Notes: generated from the sequence alone by a model not told the origin. Numbered from the stretch's first letter, positions 49,345-52,371 are shown. The stretch: DNA of 63,329 bases from Chara braunii (GCA_003427395.1 BFEA01000700.1:233989-297317); one strand, 5' to 3'. Program-made: numbers and translations.

Positions 49345-49833
49345 TTCAGGGACCACCTGGCCCTTGCGCGGCTTCATGTAATAGTTTTAATTACGGAAAA
49401 CATATAATTTCCGACCAATGGTAAGTACCTCAGATGCTTCCACTTGTTTGGTTCATTTTCTCCGATGTGGCCTGGAATACATCGGGCCATCGGCCTTTCT
49501 CAACTGGATCTGGACGTAGCTGCTGCCTGTATACTTTCAGGAAATACAACTGCGAGTCTGCACTTACGAACAAAACAACAATCCTTGTTATTATCTGGTA
49601 TTTATTATTTAATTAATTAAATTTTAATTAACTAAAATAATTGGTAACAATATTATTTAATTTAATGGAATTTAATAGAGTTATGGAATGGAAAAATATC
49701 AGGCATGATAGAGGGTGTGTACCTCAGTTGCTTGATTCATTTTCTCCCATGTGGCTTGGAACACATCCGACCCCTCCTGAACCTTCTTCAGGGTCCTTTC
49801 AATCTCCAGCTGCATCTTCTTTACAGCCGCCAT
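18134..49833 (-). CDS. CCR4-NOT complex subunit NOT3 (12 exons, 3' end outside window)
   Basis: NOT3 is a scaffold subunit of the CCR4-NOT complex, which shortens poly(A) tails and promotes decapping of cytoplasmic mRNA. The N-terminal domain of its yeast relative Not5 contacts the ribosomal E site. Twelve exons give 973 codons plus one base: 49833-49723, 46165-46107, 42530-42422, 41765-41709, 39624-39568, 38388-38322, 35643-35585, 31148-31119, 28527-28438, 25656-25560, 25058-24829 and 20087-18134. All introns are GT-AG and all phases join. Residues 1-245 align without gaps to the plant NOT3 N-terminal domain as I know it, with RYRDQIRSW, MERFKVCE, AFSKEGL and LYDDLPFDKLD as anchors. Residues 246-973 are low-complexity linker. 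The NOT2/3/5 box, about 130 residues, is not visible. Introns range from 501 to 4741 bp and are full of repeats. Confidence 0.93.
20088..20608. other. NOT3 intron 11, first part
   Basis: No repeat or RNA is recognised in this part of the intron. Confidence 0.4.
20607..20662. repeat. (CT)n(CA)n compound microsatellite
   Basis: About 26 bp of CT is followed by about 28 bp of CA. Confidence 0.95.
20800..21838 (+). repeat. Repeat with conserved flanks and variable-number core, copy 1
   Basis: The head (GTGCCCAAGTG..., TTTGTTTGGAGTGCCTGC, GGGTGATGACAGAG) and the tail (TTCAGCCTCxTGATGA..., GACxAAAxAxTCTTGTC type) match the copy at 61770-62615. Between them lies a degenerate minisatellite of TTGCCTTGCTGC-like words (about 21110-21700). 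Long frames through the core are compositional. Confidence 0.65.
21839..22255. other. No gene seen (NOT3 intron 11)
   Basis: A short duplication around TATGxTGCTGTCTTGGGCC occurs at 21865 and 21903. Nothing else is recognised. Confidence 0.4.
22258..22437 (+). repeat. Tandem duplication, unit about 92 bp, two copies
   Basis: GAAGCTCCTGAGGAATGTGT through GGTCACGTGCTGGATGGG occurs twice with a few substitutions. Confidence 0.85.
22491..22640 (+). mobile_element. tRNA-derived SINE, family 1
   Basis: TTGCAGGGGCAGGGTGAATA, CCTGGCTGTAG, TTAAGAGACTTGGCTCTTG and CTGGTTCAATTCCGTGC align with the copy at 39727-39855. The GGTTCAAT core is a B-box. Confidence 0.65.
22720..23200 (+). repeat. Diverged tandem duplication, unit about 245 bp
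   Basis: Segments starting TTCTGGGGTTCTCTGGGGCC (about 22740) and TTCTGGGGTTCTTTTGGGCC (about 23006) stay alignable through GGTCACACAGGTCCTGT, GAGATATTATAATCA and CATGGTCTC/ATATGGTCTC. Positions 23201-23950 show nothing recognisable. Confidence 0.8.
23951..24060 (+). pseudogene. U6 snRNA pseudogene with permuted halves
   Basis: A U6 5' half (GTCCTTCGGGACATCCG... to ...GCGCAA, 23998-24060) runs into an A-rich tail. Just upstream and on the same strand, 23951-23980 reads CAAGGATGACATACAAATTG, the U6 3' half. The order is therefore 3' half then 5' half, joined through about 17 bp. Confidence 0.7.
24100..24206. mobile_element. TA-MITE, subtype A
   Basis: CTTCACACGAATACAATGGCCGG-type left arm and CGGGCCTTCTATTCGGCTCAAG-type right arm surround GGCTAGATACAGC. 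The outermost bases have diverged. Confidence 0.7.
24225..24445 (+). repeat. Minisatellite, CATAGCCACAG-type unit
   Basis: A unit of about 18 bp (AGCTATAGCCACATCAGTC and variants) repeats roughly eleven times. It resembles in wording the GATAGCCAG array near 29.8 kb. Confidence 0.8.
24630..24712 (-). pseudogene. U6 snRNA pseudogene
   Basis: The reverse strand reads GTCCTTCGAGACATCTGC, AAAATTGGAACGATACAGAG, AAGATT and later CAAGGATGACAC. The central GCATGGCC region is altered, and no TATA box or T-run terminator is placed correctly. It lies inverted to the U6 copy at 23998. Confidence 0.75.
24829..25058 (-). CDS. NOT3 exon 11 (residues 246-322)
   Basis: The acceptor CCAATGCAG and donor CCAG|GTGAGT are both strong. 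The exon completes the glycine codon split from exon 10 and ends on a whole codon. It encodes a run of Ser-Pro dipeptides (positions about 24950-25020) and then SRLPGLIRNMRSLANSG, with a triple SGN repeat. Confidence 0.88.
25560..25656 (-). CDS. NOT3 exon 10 (residues 214-246)
   Basis: The acceptor TATACGCAG-type site (before GATCCATC) and donor GCAG|GTGACGG bound 97 nt. The product includes DPSYVGDDTLYDDLPFDKLD, matching the end of the family N-terminal domain where LYDDL-like residues follow the last helix. Confidence 0.92.
25790..26306. mobile_element. TTAA-type element carrying a maturase-like fragment (Pack-type)
   Basis: The ends are ACCGCCAGTAC and, reversed, ACCATCAGTAC, with TTAA on both sides (25786-25789 and 26307-26310). 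The interior contains a stretch homologous to group II intron maturases. Shared ends with a foreign coding fragment inside is the layout of Pack-type non-autonomous transposons. It sits in NOT3 intron 9. Confidence 0.65.
25815..26180 (+). pseudogene. Group II intron maturase/reverse transcriptase fragment
   Basis: The frame YCYETIKSKPGNMTPG, LDGLTKEWF, KIVQKAMQVILEMIYEEKF and SHAFQPGRGSAAALT matches the N-terminal reverse transcriptase blocks of organellar intron-encoded maturases. The usual RRVYIPK...PLGIP-like segment between LLQQGRF and KIVQKAM is missing, so the copy is internally deleted. An out-of-frame piece of the same protein appears just upstream (CENFVLNILL). It is probably organellar DNA moved to the nucleus. 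Confidence 0.75.
26311..26425. mobile_element. TTAA-type MITE, right end decayed
   Basis: It begins ACCACCAGTACCCCAGGGG directly after the TTAA that ends the previous element, so the two elements share one TTAA. The interior is a close reverse copy of the element at 6109-6234. The far end has lost its inverted repeat. Confidence 0.7.
26839..27487. mobile_element. TTAA-type element, 649 bp
   Basis: The inverted ends ACCACCATTACTTCC and flanking TTAA (26835-26838, 27488-27491) place it in the ACCACC family. The interior is unlike the other members and contains a family 2 SINE. Confidence 0.7.
26945..27098 (+). mobile_element. SINE family 2 copy inside the TTAA element
   Basis: TTGATAGACAAAAACAGCCC, AAGTTTGAACCATGA, CAGATGAGCAAAATAACTCT and CAGTCCGATGATGATACC align with the SINE at 28724-28931. 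The copy ends A-rich. Confidence 0.55.
27669..28437. other. No gene seen (NOT3 intron 9)
   Basis: The minus-strand open frame across 27608-28207 has no recognisable motif. A 33-bp unit GCCATAGTTTTTGTCTTTTG is duplicated at 28150-28215. Confidence 0.35.
28438..28527 (-). CDS. NOT3 exon 9 (residues 184-213)
   Basis: A phase 0 exon of 30 codons with acceptor GATGACAG and donor ATCAG|GTATAT. It encodes VYRLLENEEITADDVNDIKD and then DEVEIYLEMNQ-type residues, aligned with the helix of plant NOT3 around ILRLLDNDE. It was the anchor that identified the gene. Confidence 0.94.
28724..28931 (+). mobile_element. tRNA-derived SINE, family 2, with poly-A tail
   Basis: GTGTGGCTAAATGGTACACC, TTGATAAAGAGACCTGAGTT and CAGTCCGACGATGATACC are followed by an A-run (28905-28931). 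It is the fullest family 2 copy in the window. Confidence 0.65.
28945..28984 (+). repeat. GGGGAT short tandem repeat
   Basis: Five to six GGGGAT units. Confidence 0.8.
29425..29600 (+). repeat. CCACGTCAGC minisatellite
   Basis: Words of the type TGCCACGTCAGCA recur about five times at uneven spacing. Confidence 0.55.
29592..29710. mobile_element. GGGCATACTC-type MITE
   Basis: CCATACTCACGCTAGCACTT at the left and the reverse complement of GGGCAGACTCACATTGTGAC at the right frame a GCATCTGACTG-containing middle, as in the copy at 39941-40061. Confidence 0.65.
29745..30120 (+). repeat. GATAGCCAGTT minisatellite
   Basis: Units of 10-20 bp based on TTGATAGCCAG repeat more than twenty times with variable spacing. 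Confidence 0.85.
30221..30411. mobile_element. Snap-back MITE, 191 bp
   Basis: About 60 bp from CAATTGGTGGTTCTG to GATTGAGCCTCCC is repeated inverted at 30350-30411 with few mismatches. The internal CCACCAGTACATCCG suggests a distant link to the ACCACCAGTAC family. Confidence 0.8.
30436..30646. mobile_element. TTAA-type MITE, 211 bp
   Basis: ACCACCAATACTTTTCCC at the left and AGTACTGGTGAT at the right lie between TTAA at 30432-30435 and 30647-30650. The interior shares the CCACCAGATCGAAAAGG / GGTGCCAGCC stretch with other members. Confidence 0.8.
30674..30778. mobile_element. TA-MITE, subtype A, 105 bp (near-perfect hairpin)
   Basis: CCGTCTTCACCCGAATAGAA pairs with TTCTATTTGGGTGAAGACGG, and TATAGCTGTAT pairs with ATACAGCTATA further in. 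TA flanks both sides (30672-30673, 30779-30780). Confidence 0.92.
31119..31148 (-). CDS. NOT3 exon 8 (30-nt microexon, residues 174-183)
   Basis: The acceptor GACGTCAG and donor GAGCAG|GTACTGG enclose exactly ten codons, HKWHRAKLEQ. They fit the position of RHKDHIIKLEL-type residues in plant NOT3, between the exon 7 helix and exon 9. Phase 0 on both sides means skipping it would keep the frame. Confidence 0.88.
31471..31837. mobile_element. TTAA-type element, 367 bp, with (CT)n core
   Basis: ACCACCAATACTTGGCCCAG and its inverted partner CTGGGCCAAGTACTGGTGGT lie between TTAA at 31467-31470 and 31838-31841. A CT run (about 31551-31597) lies inside. Confidence 0.85.
31869..32116. mobile_element. 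CCGG-rich inverted-repeat element, 248 bp
   Basis: CCAACCGGGCAGCCCGGGTC at the left and, reversed, CCAGAGTGGCCCGGGACCAC at the right, with TA outside each. The interior motif TTATGCAGAGAAATAAACTG recurs in the elements at 36821 and 48809. Confidence 0.6.
32275..32520 (+). repeat. Direct repeat, copy 1, containing a TTAA element
   Basis: ATTCAGATGTACCTTAATTT, a TTAA-type element (32334-32483) and AAAGTGTGTCAGA form a block that recurs at 32725-34030. Confidence 0.75.
32334..32483. mobile_element. TTAA-type MITE, 150 bp
   Basis: ACCACCAGTACGTCCTAAAG at the left and GGGCCAAGTACTGGTGGT at the right. The left flank is TTAA and the right flank is TCAA, a one-base change. Confidence 0.8.
32725..34030 (+). 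repeat. Direct repeat, copy 2, enlarged by an insertion
   Basis: This is the same block as 32275-32520: flank, TTAA element from 32779 to 33982, and AAAGTGTGTCAGAGTTCGAC. It is split by about 1.03 kb of GC-rich sequence. Confidence 0.75.
32882..33914. mobile_element. 1.03-kb GC-rich insertion with ACGTTT duplication
   Basis: ACGTTT lies at 32876-32881 and again at 33915-33920, whereas the uninterrupted copy 1 has ACGTTT once at the same point. The insert is GC-rich in its first two thirds, has a TATA-like CCATAAAGG near 33285, and carries a GATCATGATG tract. It contains no recognisable protein; solo LTR is one possibility. Confidence 0.55.
34098..34260 (+). repeat. Direct repeat ATATCGTCACAAACAGAACT
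   Basis: ATATATATCGTCACAAACAG followed by AACTGCCCGGTAAAC occurs at 34105 and 34212. Related words are at 46275-46320 and 46630-46690 (CAGAACTGCCC..., GTAGGCAGAG), so this is a dispersed repeat. Confidence 0.65.
34447..35005 (-). repeat. Diverged tandem duplication, unit about 335 bp
   Basis: Two copies (34447-34700 and 34783-35005) share GAGGTGTATCCATTGGGTGC, GTGGTGGGAAACCCGTCT and GAGTGTGACAAGGGG. The same minus-strand frame (DGFPTxHPMDTPQVxSS) is open in both copies, which could be chance or a relic of coding. Confidence 0.75.
35128..35280 (+). mobile_element. SINE tail-like segment with poly-A
   Basis: CCTAAGCTGGGTATTGGCCC and GAATTGTGAGGTCCC are followed by GCAATATAAAAG and a long A-rich end. 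The AAGCTGGGT/GGCCCC part also appears after the family 2 SINE at 51.9 kb. Confidence 0.45.
35363..35468. mobile_element. TA-MITE, subtype B (old copy)
   Basis: TAATGCACCCTCAGCATGAC pairs with CAGGGTGCATTGTGCTC, and GAAAGATCCCTTGTATGCAT is the subtype B middle. The ends are eroded. Confidence 0.55.
35585..35643 (-). CDS. NOT3 exon 7 (residues 154-173)
   Basis: The acceptor GATGCCGCAG and donor GTGAAG|GTACAAG bound 59 nt. The first two bases finish the glycine codon begun in exon 6. The product GKAGRKASPQVMELEKTLVK aligns with the basic KKGKARP...LE stretch of plant NOT3. Confidence 0.92.
35870..35900 (-). repeat. Duplicate of the NOT3 exon 7 acceptor region
   Basis: CATGATGCTGCAG|GAAAGGCAGGAAGAA repeats the end of intron 6 and the first codons of exon 7, about 240 bp upstream of the true exon in transcription order. 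The copy then diverges. Confidence 0.8.
35905..36135 (+). repeat. AGTCAACAAGGAGTTGACCA minisatellite
   Basis: A unit of about 30 bp, TTGACCAAAAGTCGAAAAGT plus CAACAAGGAG, repeats about seven times. A fragment also follows exon 7 at 35655-35700. Confidence 0.85.
36364..36500 (-). mobile_element. tRNA-derived SINE, family 2
   Basis: On the minus strand GGGCTGAATGGTACCCTG, GTTGATAAACAGACCTGAGT and TTCGAATCCTGATGC match the copies at 11878 and 28724. Just beyond its 3' end AACTGGGCCTATGCTxAA is repeated three times. Confidence 0.7.
36821..37769. mobile_element. CCGG-rich inverted-repeat element, 949 bp
   Basis: CCGGAGTGGCCCGAGAGGGC at the left and, reversed, CCAGCCGGGCCGC at the right, with TA on both sides. 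CCGTTGAGCTAGGTCC occurs near 36875 and 37460, and CCGTTGAGCTAGCTG near 37062, so it is composite. The middle TTCGATGTGACCCTGAGG is shared with 48809-49269. Confidence 0.6.
38175..38200. repeat. Poly-A run
   Basis: About 25 A residues in NOT3 intron 6; no SINE head is evident nearby. Positions 37770-38170 show nothing recognisable. Confidence 0.9.
38322..38388 (-). CDS. NOT3 exon 6 (residues 132-153 plus one base)
   Basis: The acceptor GCTTCCTGCAG and donor GTCAG|GTATATG bound 67 nt. The product ALDSLQLQIDECEANIESIR is an amphipathic coiled-coil segment matching VSELESQIDSFEAELEGL in plants. Confidence 0.93.
38470..38640 (+). repeat. TATTGACTCACCCACCA tandem repeat
   Basis: Four units of about 50 bp share TTATTGACTCACCCACCAxxA and AATTGCAG or AATTGTAC. 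It lies in NOT3 intron 5. Confidence 0.75.
38873..39500. other. Assembly gap, 628 N
   Basis: The gap lies inside NOT3 intron 5 and ends in an AG microsatellite, which probably caused it. Confidence 1.
39501..39560. repeat. (AG)n microsatellite at gap edge
   Basis: A perfect AG run of at least 60 bp that ends eight bases from the NOT3 exon 5 donor. Confidence 0.95.
39568..39624 (-). CDS. NOT3 exon 5 (residues 113-131)
   Basis: The acceptor CGCACAG and donor CGG|GTGTGTCC bound 19 codons, VKLDPSEQQKHEAAAFLNR, aligned with PKTDPKEKAKAETRDWLNN in plants. The donor lacks the usual AAGT and is followed at once by a CT run on the transcribed strand. Confidence 0.9.
39727..39855 (+). mobile_element. 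tRNA-derived SINE, family 1
   Basis: TTGCAGGGGTGGGGTGGATA, CCTGGCTGTAG, TTAAGATACCTGGCTCTTG and CCGGTTCGAATCCGTGC match the copy at 22491. The GGTTCGAATCC B-box is perfect. Confidence 0.7.
39941..40061. mobile_element. GGGCATACTC-type MITE, 121 bp, TGA duplication
   Basis: GGGCATACTCACACCAGGAC and, reversed, GGGTATACTCACTTTAGGAC form the ends. TGA lies at 39938-39940 and 40062-40064. The interior GAATCTGACTGCATTTGTGA repeats inverted. Confidence 0.85.
40287..40436. mobile_element. TTAA-type MITE, 150 bp
   Basis: ACCACCAGTACGTTCG at the left and CGGAAGTACTGGCGGT at the right. TTAA follows at 40437-40440; the left flank is TTGG. The interior is unlike other members. A GC-rich stretch follows to 40700. 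Confidence 0.7.
40850..40935. mobile_element. GGGCATACTC-type MITE, right half
   Basis: GCGGTCAGATGCATTCC and GTGCTAGTGTGCATATGACC match the right half of the family. The left half is missing. Positions 40936-41560 show nothing recognisable beyond loose CCAGATAC words. Confidence 0.5.
41709..41765 (-). CDS. NOT3 exon 4 (residues 94-112)
   Basis: The acceptor TGCCGACAG and donor AAACAG|GTAATTAAG bound 19 codons, VCERASKIKAFSKEGLVKQ. The AFSKEGL core is a family signature that follows MERFKVCE. Confidence 0.95.
42082..42174. repeat. (TC)n(TG)n compound microsatellite
   Basis: About 20 bp of TC is followed by about 73 bp of TG. It lies in NOT3 intron 3. Confidence 0.95.
42226..42430. repeat. 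Tandem duplication across the NOT3 exon 3 donor
   Basis: AACATTCAATCAGTTT... to ...CATACTTTGAATCG occurs at 42226-42310 and 42317-42430. The second copy contains the true exon 3 end and donor; the first lacks about 34 bp but keeps the donor and last exon bases. Confidence 0.85.
42422..42530 (-). CDS. NOT3 exon 3 (residues 57-93)
   Basis: The acceptor TCTATGCAG and donor TTCAAA|GTATGTG bound 109 nt. The first base completes the arginine codon from exon 2. RYRDQIRSWLASPD and RKQIESEMERFK are strongly conserved in NOT3 proteins and gave a second anchor for the gene. Confidence 0.96.
42780..42811. repeat. (CTTTTT)n tract
   Basis: About five CTTTTT units. On the minus strand this is an A-rich tail downstream of the U6 pseudogene. 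Confidence 0.85.
42824..42918 (-). pseudogene. U6 snRNA copy, nearly full length, A-rich tail
   Basis: The reverse strand reads GTCCTTCGGTACATCCG, AAAATTGGAACGATATAGAG, AAGATTAGCATGG, CAAGGATGACATGC and AATCGAGAAATGGTCC. It ends without the T-run terminator and is followed by AAAAAG repeats, and no TATA box lies upstream. It is most likely retroposed, although its body is the least damaged of the five U6 copies. Confidence 0.8.
43209..43553. mobile_element. TTAA-type element, 345 bp
   Basis: ACCACCGATCC at the left and CTCTAGTGGT at the right, with TTAA at 43205-43208 and 43554-43557. The GC-rich interior, with TTGGCCCCATACAGGGC and similar words, is unlike other members and could be captured DNA. 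The inverted ends are weak. Confidence 0.6.
43558..44495. other. No gene seen (NOT3 intron 2)
   Basis: Frames are short. Near 44400-44480 GGGGGAAACCCCCCATGGGTAG and a variant occur twice. Confidence 0.35.
44500..44705 (+). repeat. (CATC)n microsatellite array
   Basis: CATCCATC units with CACC, CATT and AACATC variants over about 200 bp. Confidence 0.9.
45003..45203. mobile_element. TTAA-type MITE, 201 bp
   Basis: ACCACCAGTACTTGGCCCAG and its partner GGGCCAAGTACTGGTGGT lie between TTAA at 44999-45002 and 45204-45207. The interior GCGCCAAGTTTTGCCGAGCC and GGCTGGCGCCTCCAGCC also occurs near 1.28 kb. Confidence 0.88.
45222..45242 (+). repeat. Short TTTAGGG-type telomere-like tract
   Basis: TTTAGGG follows itself twice within GGTTTAGGGTTTAGGGTTTA, and loose GGTTTA words occur at 44908-44940. 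It is too short to be a telomere but matches the plant telomere unit. Confidence 0.7.
45611..45795. mobile_element. TTAA-type element, decayed
   Basis: GCACCAGTACATGGG at the left and CCACGTACTAGTGG at the right suggest an old member. The flanks no longer read TTAA at the left. Confidence 0.4.
46107..46165 (-). CDS. NOT3 exon 2 (residues 38-57)
   Basis: The acceptor CCTTTGCAG and donor CAGAG|GTGACG bound 59 nt. ASKKEKYEAELKKDLKKLQ aligns with NQKEKFEADLKKEIKKLQ of plant NOT3. The exon ends two bases into an arginine codon completed by exon 3. Confidence 0.95.
46166..47480. other. NOT3 intron 1, distal part
   Basis: It holds two dispersed-repeat fragments (46275-46330, 46630-46700: AACTGCCCxxTxAACxGTAG). 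A CCCCGACCCCGACTCCGA run is at 46980-47010, and an imperfect repeat of CTTTCAGGATTTTCAGG is at 47265-47300. Confidence 0.45.
47500..47567. mobile_element. TA-MITE, subtype B, right half
   Basis: GACCGGAAAGATAGCTTGTA and GTTGTGTTCAGGGAAAGACGG are the subtype B middle and right arm. Another fragment of the same middle is at 48957-48983. Confidence 0.5.
47579..47694. mobile_element. TA-MITE, subtype A
   Basis: CATCTTCACCCAAATTGAAT and TCCTATTCGGGTGAAGATGA form the arms around GTCTAGATACAACAATAATG. Positions 47700-48360 show only a loose direct repeat of GTGCAAGTxxATTC. Confidence 0.7.
48363..48480. mobile_element. GGGCATACTC-type MITE (diverged)
   Basis: GGGCATATACTCGTACTAGC and CAAGAAGTCCTAGTGG bound a GCATCTGACTGCAATTCCGT middle. 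Confidence 0.55.
48572..48675. mobile_element. TA-MITE, subtype A, 104 bp, nested
   Basis: CCGTCTTCACCCGAATAGAA and TTCTATTCGGGTGAAGACGG are nearly perfect arms with TA at 48570-48571 and 48676-48677. It interrupts a GGGCATACTC-type remnant that starts near 48527 (ATACTCACGCCAGGAC). Confidence 0.9.
48809..49269. mobile_element. CCGG-rich inverted-repeat element, 461 bp
   Basis: CCGGAGTGGCACGGACCG at the left and, reversed, CCAGCCGGGCCGCCC at the right, TA outside. TTCGATGTGACCCTGAGG is shared with the element at 36821. Long T-runs follow to 49345. Confidence 0.6.
49424..49500 (-). repeat. Partial duplicate of NOT3 exon 1 with donor
   Basis: The minus strand reads GTATTCCAGGCCACATCGGA, GAAAATGAACC and a donor-like GAG|GTACTTAC. 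Exon 1 has GTGTTCCAAGCCACATGGGA, GAAAATGAATC and GAG|GTACACAC. The copy has about 9 extra bases before the donor and an in-frame stop. Confidence 0.8.
49723..49833 (-). CDS. NOT3 exon 1 (residues 1-37)
   Basis: The start ATGGCGGCTGTAAAG is chosen because the frame then reads MAAVKKMQLEIERTLKKVQE, matching the family N-terminus (RKLQGEIDRVLKKVQEG in plants) within a few residues. An ATG eight bases upstream is out of frame. The donor is ACTGAG|GTACACA. The GCAGATATGGCGG context has an A three bases before the ATG, which is favourable. Confidence 0.93.
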
Positions 49834-49841
49834 ATCTGCAT
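49821..49841 (-). promoter_or_regulatory. Overlapping six-codon upstream ORF
   Basis: ATGCAGATATGGCGGCTGTAA begins eight bases before the NOT3 start and ends inside it. If the mRNA includes it, scanning ribosomes meet this ATG first. No promoter elements are recognised upstream. Confidence 0.4.
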
Positions 49842-50690
49842 CTGCTTCTTCTTCTCCTGCACTTCACAATTTCAGCTTGAAACTTGTGTAACAGTTGGGT
49901 TCTTGGTACCTTGGGGGCATTCTCACACAAGGACTTTCCGCTACGTAACTGACTCAAATCCCGGCCAGATACTCACGAAAAAACTTCAAAAAAGTGTGAA
50001 CAATACAGCCAAAACTCTTTCAGCTGCAGACTTAAAAACTTGAGAGGTCCCTGTCAGTGCTGTCACCGCGGTGACGAACTCCAACACTTGTAATCATCCC
50101 CCAGCGGGCCGGGCCCAGCTTCTCAGCCGGAAGGACTTTCCGGGATGTATTTCACTGAACTTCCTGTCAGATACGGCTGAAAAAGTTTGACGGTGGCCTT
50201 CAGTTTCAGCTGCAAACCATTCACCACCAGGGAGTCAGTCAGCAGCGTTGCACAGATGGGAGGGGGGGCAGAAATAAAATAAAAGGCTTAGTACACGGTT
50301 ACAGCCCAAACACGCATGTGACGCATTGGGTTCCTCAAAGACTGAAAACGAGTTTAAAAAGTCGAAAAAAAAAAAAAAAAAATACATTTCCTTCTACACG
50401 ATTAATGAAAACACGAGGGATGGAAGTGACCGCCAACTGGCAGTTGATTTTTGGAAATCAGATCCACTGGAACTCTGTTAAATGCAGTCATTAATTAATA
50501 ATTTAATACTCGTATTAAGTTCATAACATCACAAATTTATATATTCATTAAATTTTATTACTGATAAATTGTACTTATTAATTATTTATTATGATTACCA
50601 ATTTATTATCGGGCCCCCCTCAATGGTCCGTACTACTCCGTAGAGCTCTACCTGGAGAGTCGAGAGATCCACTTAGACTTGAGAGTGGAG
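49834..50690. other. NOT3 5' flank
   Basis: A GGGCATTCTCACAC remnant of the TGA-type MITE lies at 49916, about 80 bp from the start codon. A poly-A run (50365-50382) and AT-rich sequence follow. No TATA box is placed convincingly. Confidence 0.4.
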
Positions 50691-50936
50691 CCCATCCACG
50701 TGGCAGAGATCCACTTGGACGCACATGCAAAAAAAAAAGAGACTATTAGAGAGTGGAGTCGGTGGACACNGAGAGTGGAGCCCATCCACGTGGCAGAGAT
50801 CCACTTGGACGCACATGCAAAAAAAAAAGAGACTATTAGAGAGTGGAGTCGGTGGACACATCAGCAAGACGTAGAGACCGGAGAGTGGAGCCCATCCACG
50901 TGGCAGAGATCCACTTGGACGCACATGCAAAAAAAA
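50683..50936 (+). repeat. Satellite-like tandem repeat beside gap
   Basis: GAGAGTGGAGCCCATCCACG begins three near-identical units (50684, 50771, 50882) of 87 and 111 bp, each with TTGGACGCACATGC and an A-run. The array runs into the gap and may be longer. Confidence 0.9.
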
Positions 50937-51610
50937 NNNNNNNNNNNNNNNNNNNNNNNNNNNNNNNNNNNNNNNNNNNNNNNNNNNNNNNNNNNNNNNN
51001 NNNNNNNNNNNNNNNNNNNNNNNNNNNNNNNNNNNNNNNNNNNNNNNNNNNNNNNNNNNNNNNNNNNNNNNNNNNNNNNNNNNNNNNNNNNNNNNNNNNN
51101 NNNNNNNNNNNNNNNNNNNNNNNNNNNNNNNNNNNNNNNNNNNNNNNNNNNNNNNNNNNNNNNNNNNNNNNNNNNNNNNNNNNNNNNNNNNNNNNNNNNN
51201 NNNNNNNNNNNNNNNNNNNNNNNNNNNNNNNNNNNNNNNNNNNNNNNNNNNNNNNNNNNNNNNNNNNNNNNNNNNNNNNNNNNNNNNNNNNNNNNNNNNN
51301 NNNNNNNNNNNNNNNNNNNNNNNNNNNNNNNNNNNNNNNNNNNNNNNNNNNNNNNNNNNNNNNNNNNNNNNNNNNNNNNNNNNNNNNNNNNNNNNNNNNN
51401 NNNNNNNNNNNNNNNNNNNNNNNNNNNNNNNNNNNNNNNNNNNNNNNNNNNNNNNNNNNNNNNNNNNNNNNNNNNNNNNNNNNNNNNNNNNNNNNNNNNN
51501 NNNNNNNNNNNNNNNNNNNNNNNNNNNNNNNNNNNNNNNNNNNNNNNNNNNNNNNNNNNNNNNNNNNNNNNNNNNNNNNNNNNNNNNNNNNNNNNNNNNN
51601 NNNNNNNNNN
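50937..51610. other. Assembly gap, 674 N
   Basis: Sequence unknown, in the middle of a tandem array. Confidence 1.
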
Positions 51611-51850
51611 AAGTTATCCCTTCGTCAAAATACAGACCCAAGTTCGAATCCAGATGTGATCAGATGACCAAAACACAATCATTCTGAATTACCTACCTTC
51701 TTCCCCCGAATACAACGTACGGTCATTATAGCTGTATTTGTGGCACCTTTCAGTCTAGATGCAGCTATATGACCGTACGTTGTATTCGGGGGAAGAAGGT
51801 AGGGCGGGTCAGTTCAGTGATGATATCTCAAGAGTCAAGGCCTAGCCCCC
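51611..51850 (+). mobile_element. SINE family 2 interrupted by a TA-MITE
   Basis: AAGTTCGAATCCAGATGTGA, TCAGATGACCAAAACACAAT and then, after the MITE, GTCAGTTCAGTGATGATATC match the SINE at 28724. The MITE occupies 51696-51799. Confidence 0.65.
51696..51799. mobile_element. TA-MITE, subtype A, 104 bp
   Basis: CCTTCTTCCCCCGAATACAA pairs with TTGTATTCGGGGGAAGAAGG, TA at 51694-51695 and 51800-51801. Confidence 0.9.
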
Positions 51851-52266
51851 CGGTGTCCCTCCGGAGGCTGCAGCTGCTCCCCAACGCAGTGTCTCAATTG
51901 AGCTCTCCTCATAAGCCGAAGCTGGGTTACGGCCCCGGTCACCGGTGTTCCCAAATATGTGTATACATAGTGTGACGCTGGACCCAGTTGCCAGCAGGTC
52001 TTGCTCTCCCCACCACCAATAGACGGAGCCCCCTCCATAAGGGTACTTTTGTGGACGCTCATACCACGCACAACAGTACCTCCCCTCTGGGGTTTTGTGT
52101 TAGAAAACAGAACAACAAAAAAGGGAGGAAGAGAAGAAAAACAAAATGCATGTCGCTAAGCACCCTGCTTCTGAATCGCCGGACTTCCATCCTCGTTGCC
52201 CTAAAGGCCCCTAAGTACCCGCACGATACACTCTCCCCCCTTTGGGAAAACGCTGTCCCTTCATTA

Positions 52267-52371
52267 CCGTCTTCCCCCGATCATAACGCACCCTAAAAAT
52301 GAATGCATACGAATTATATTTCCGGCCAGATACAGCCAAAATGAGGGTGCGTTGTGTTCGGGGGAAGACGG
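52267..52371. mobile_element. TA-MITE, subtype B, 105 bp
   Basis: CCGTCTTCCCCCGATCATAA and TTGTGTTCGGGGGAAGACGG form the arms; TTTCCGGCCAGATACAGCC is the middle. TA on both sides. Confidence 0.9.

Noticed and set aside
50683-50936. CRISPR-like direct repeats
   Set aside because: The units are contiguous satellite copies without regular unique spacers, and the genome is eukaryotic.
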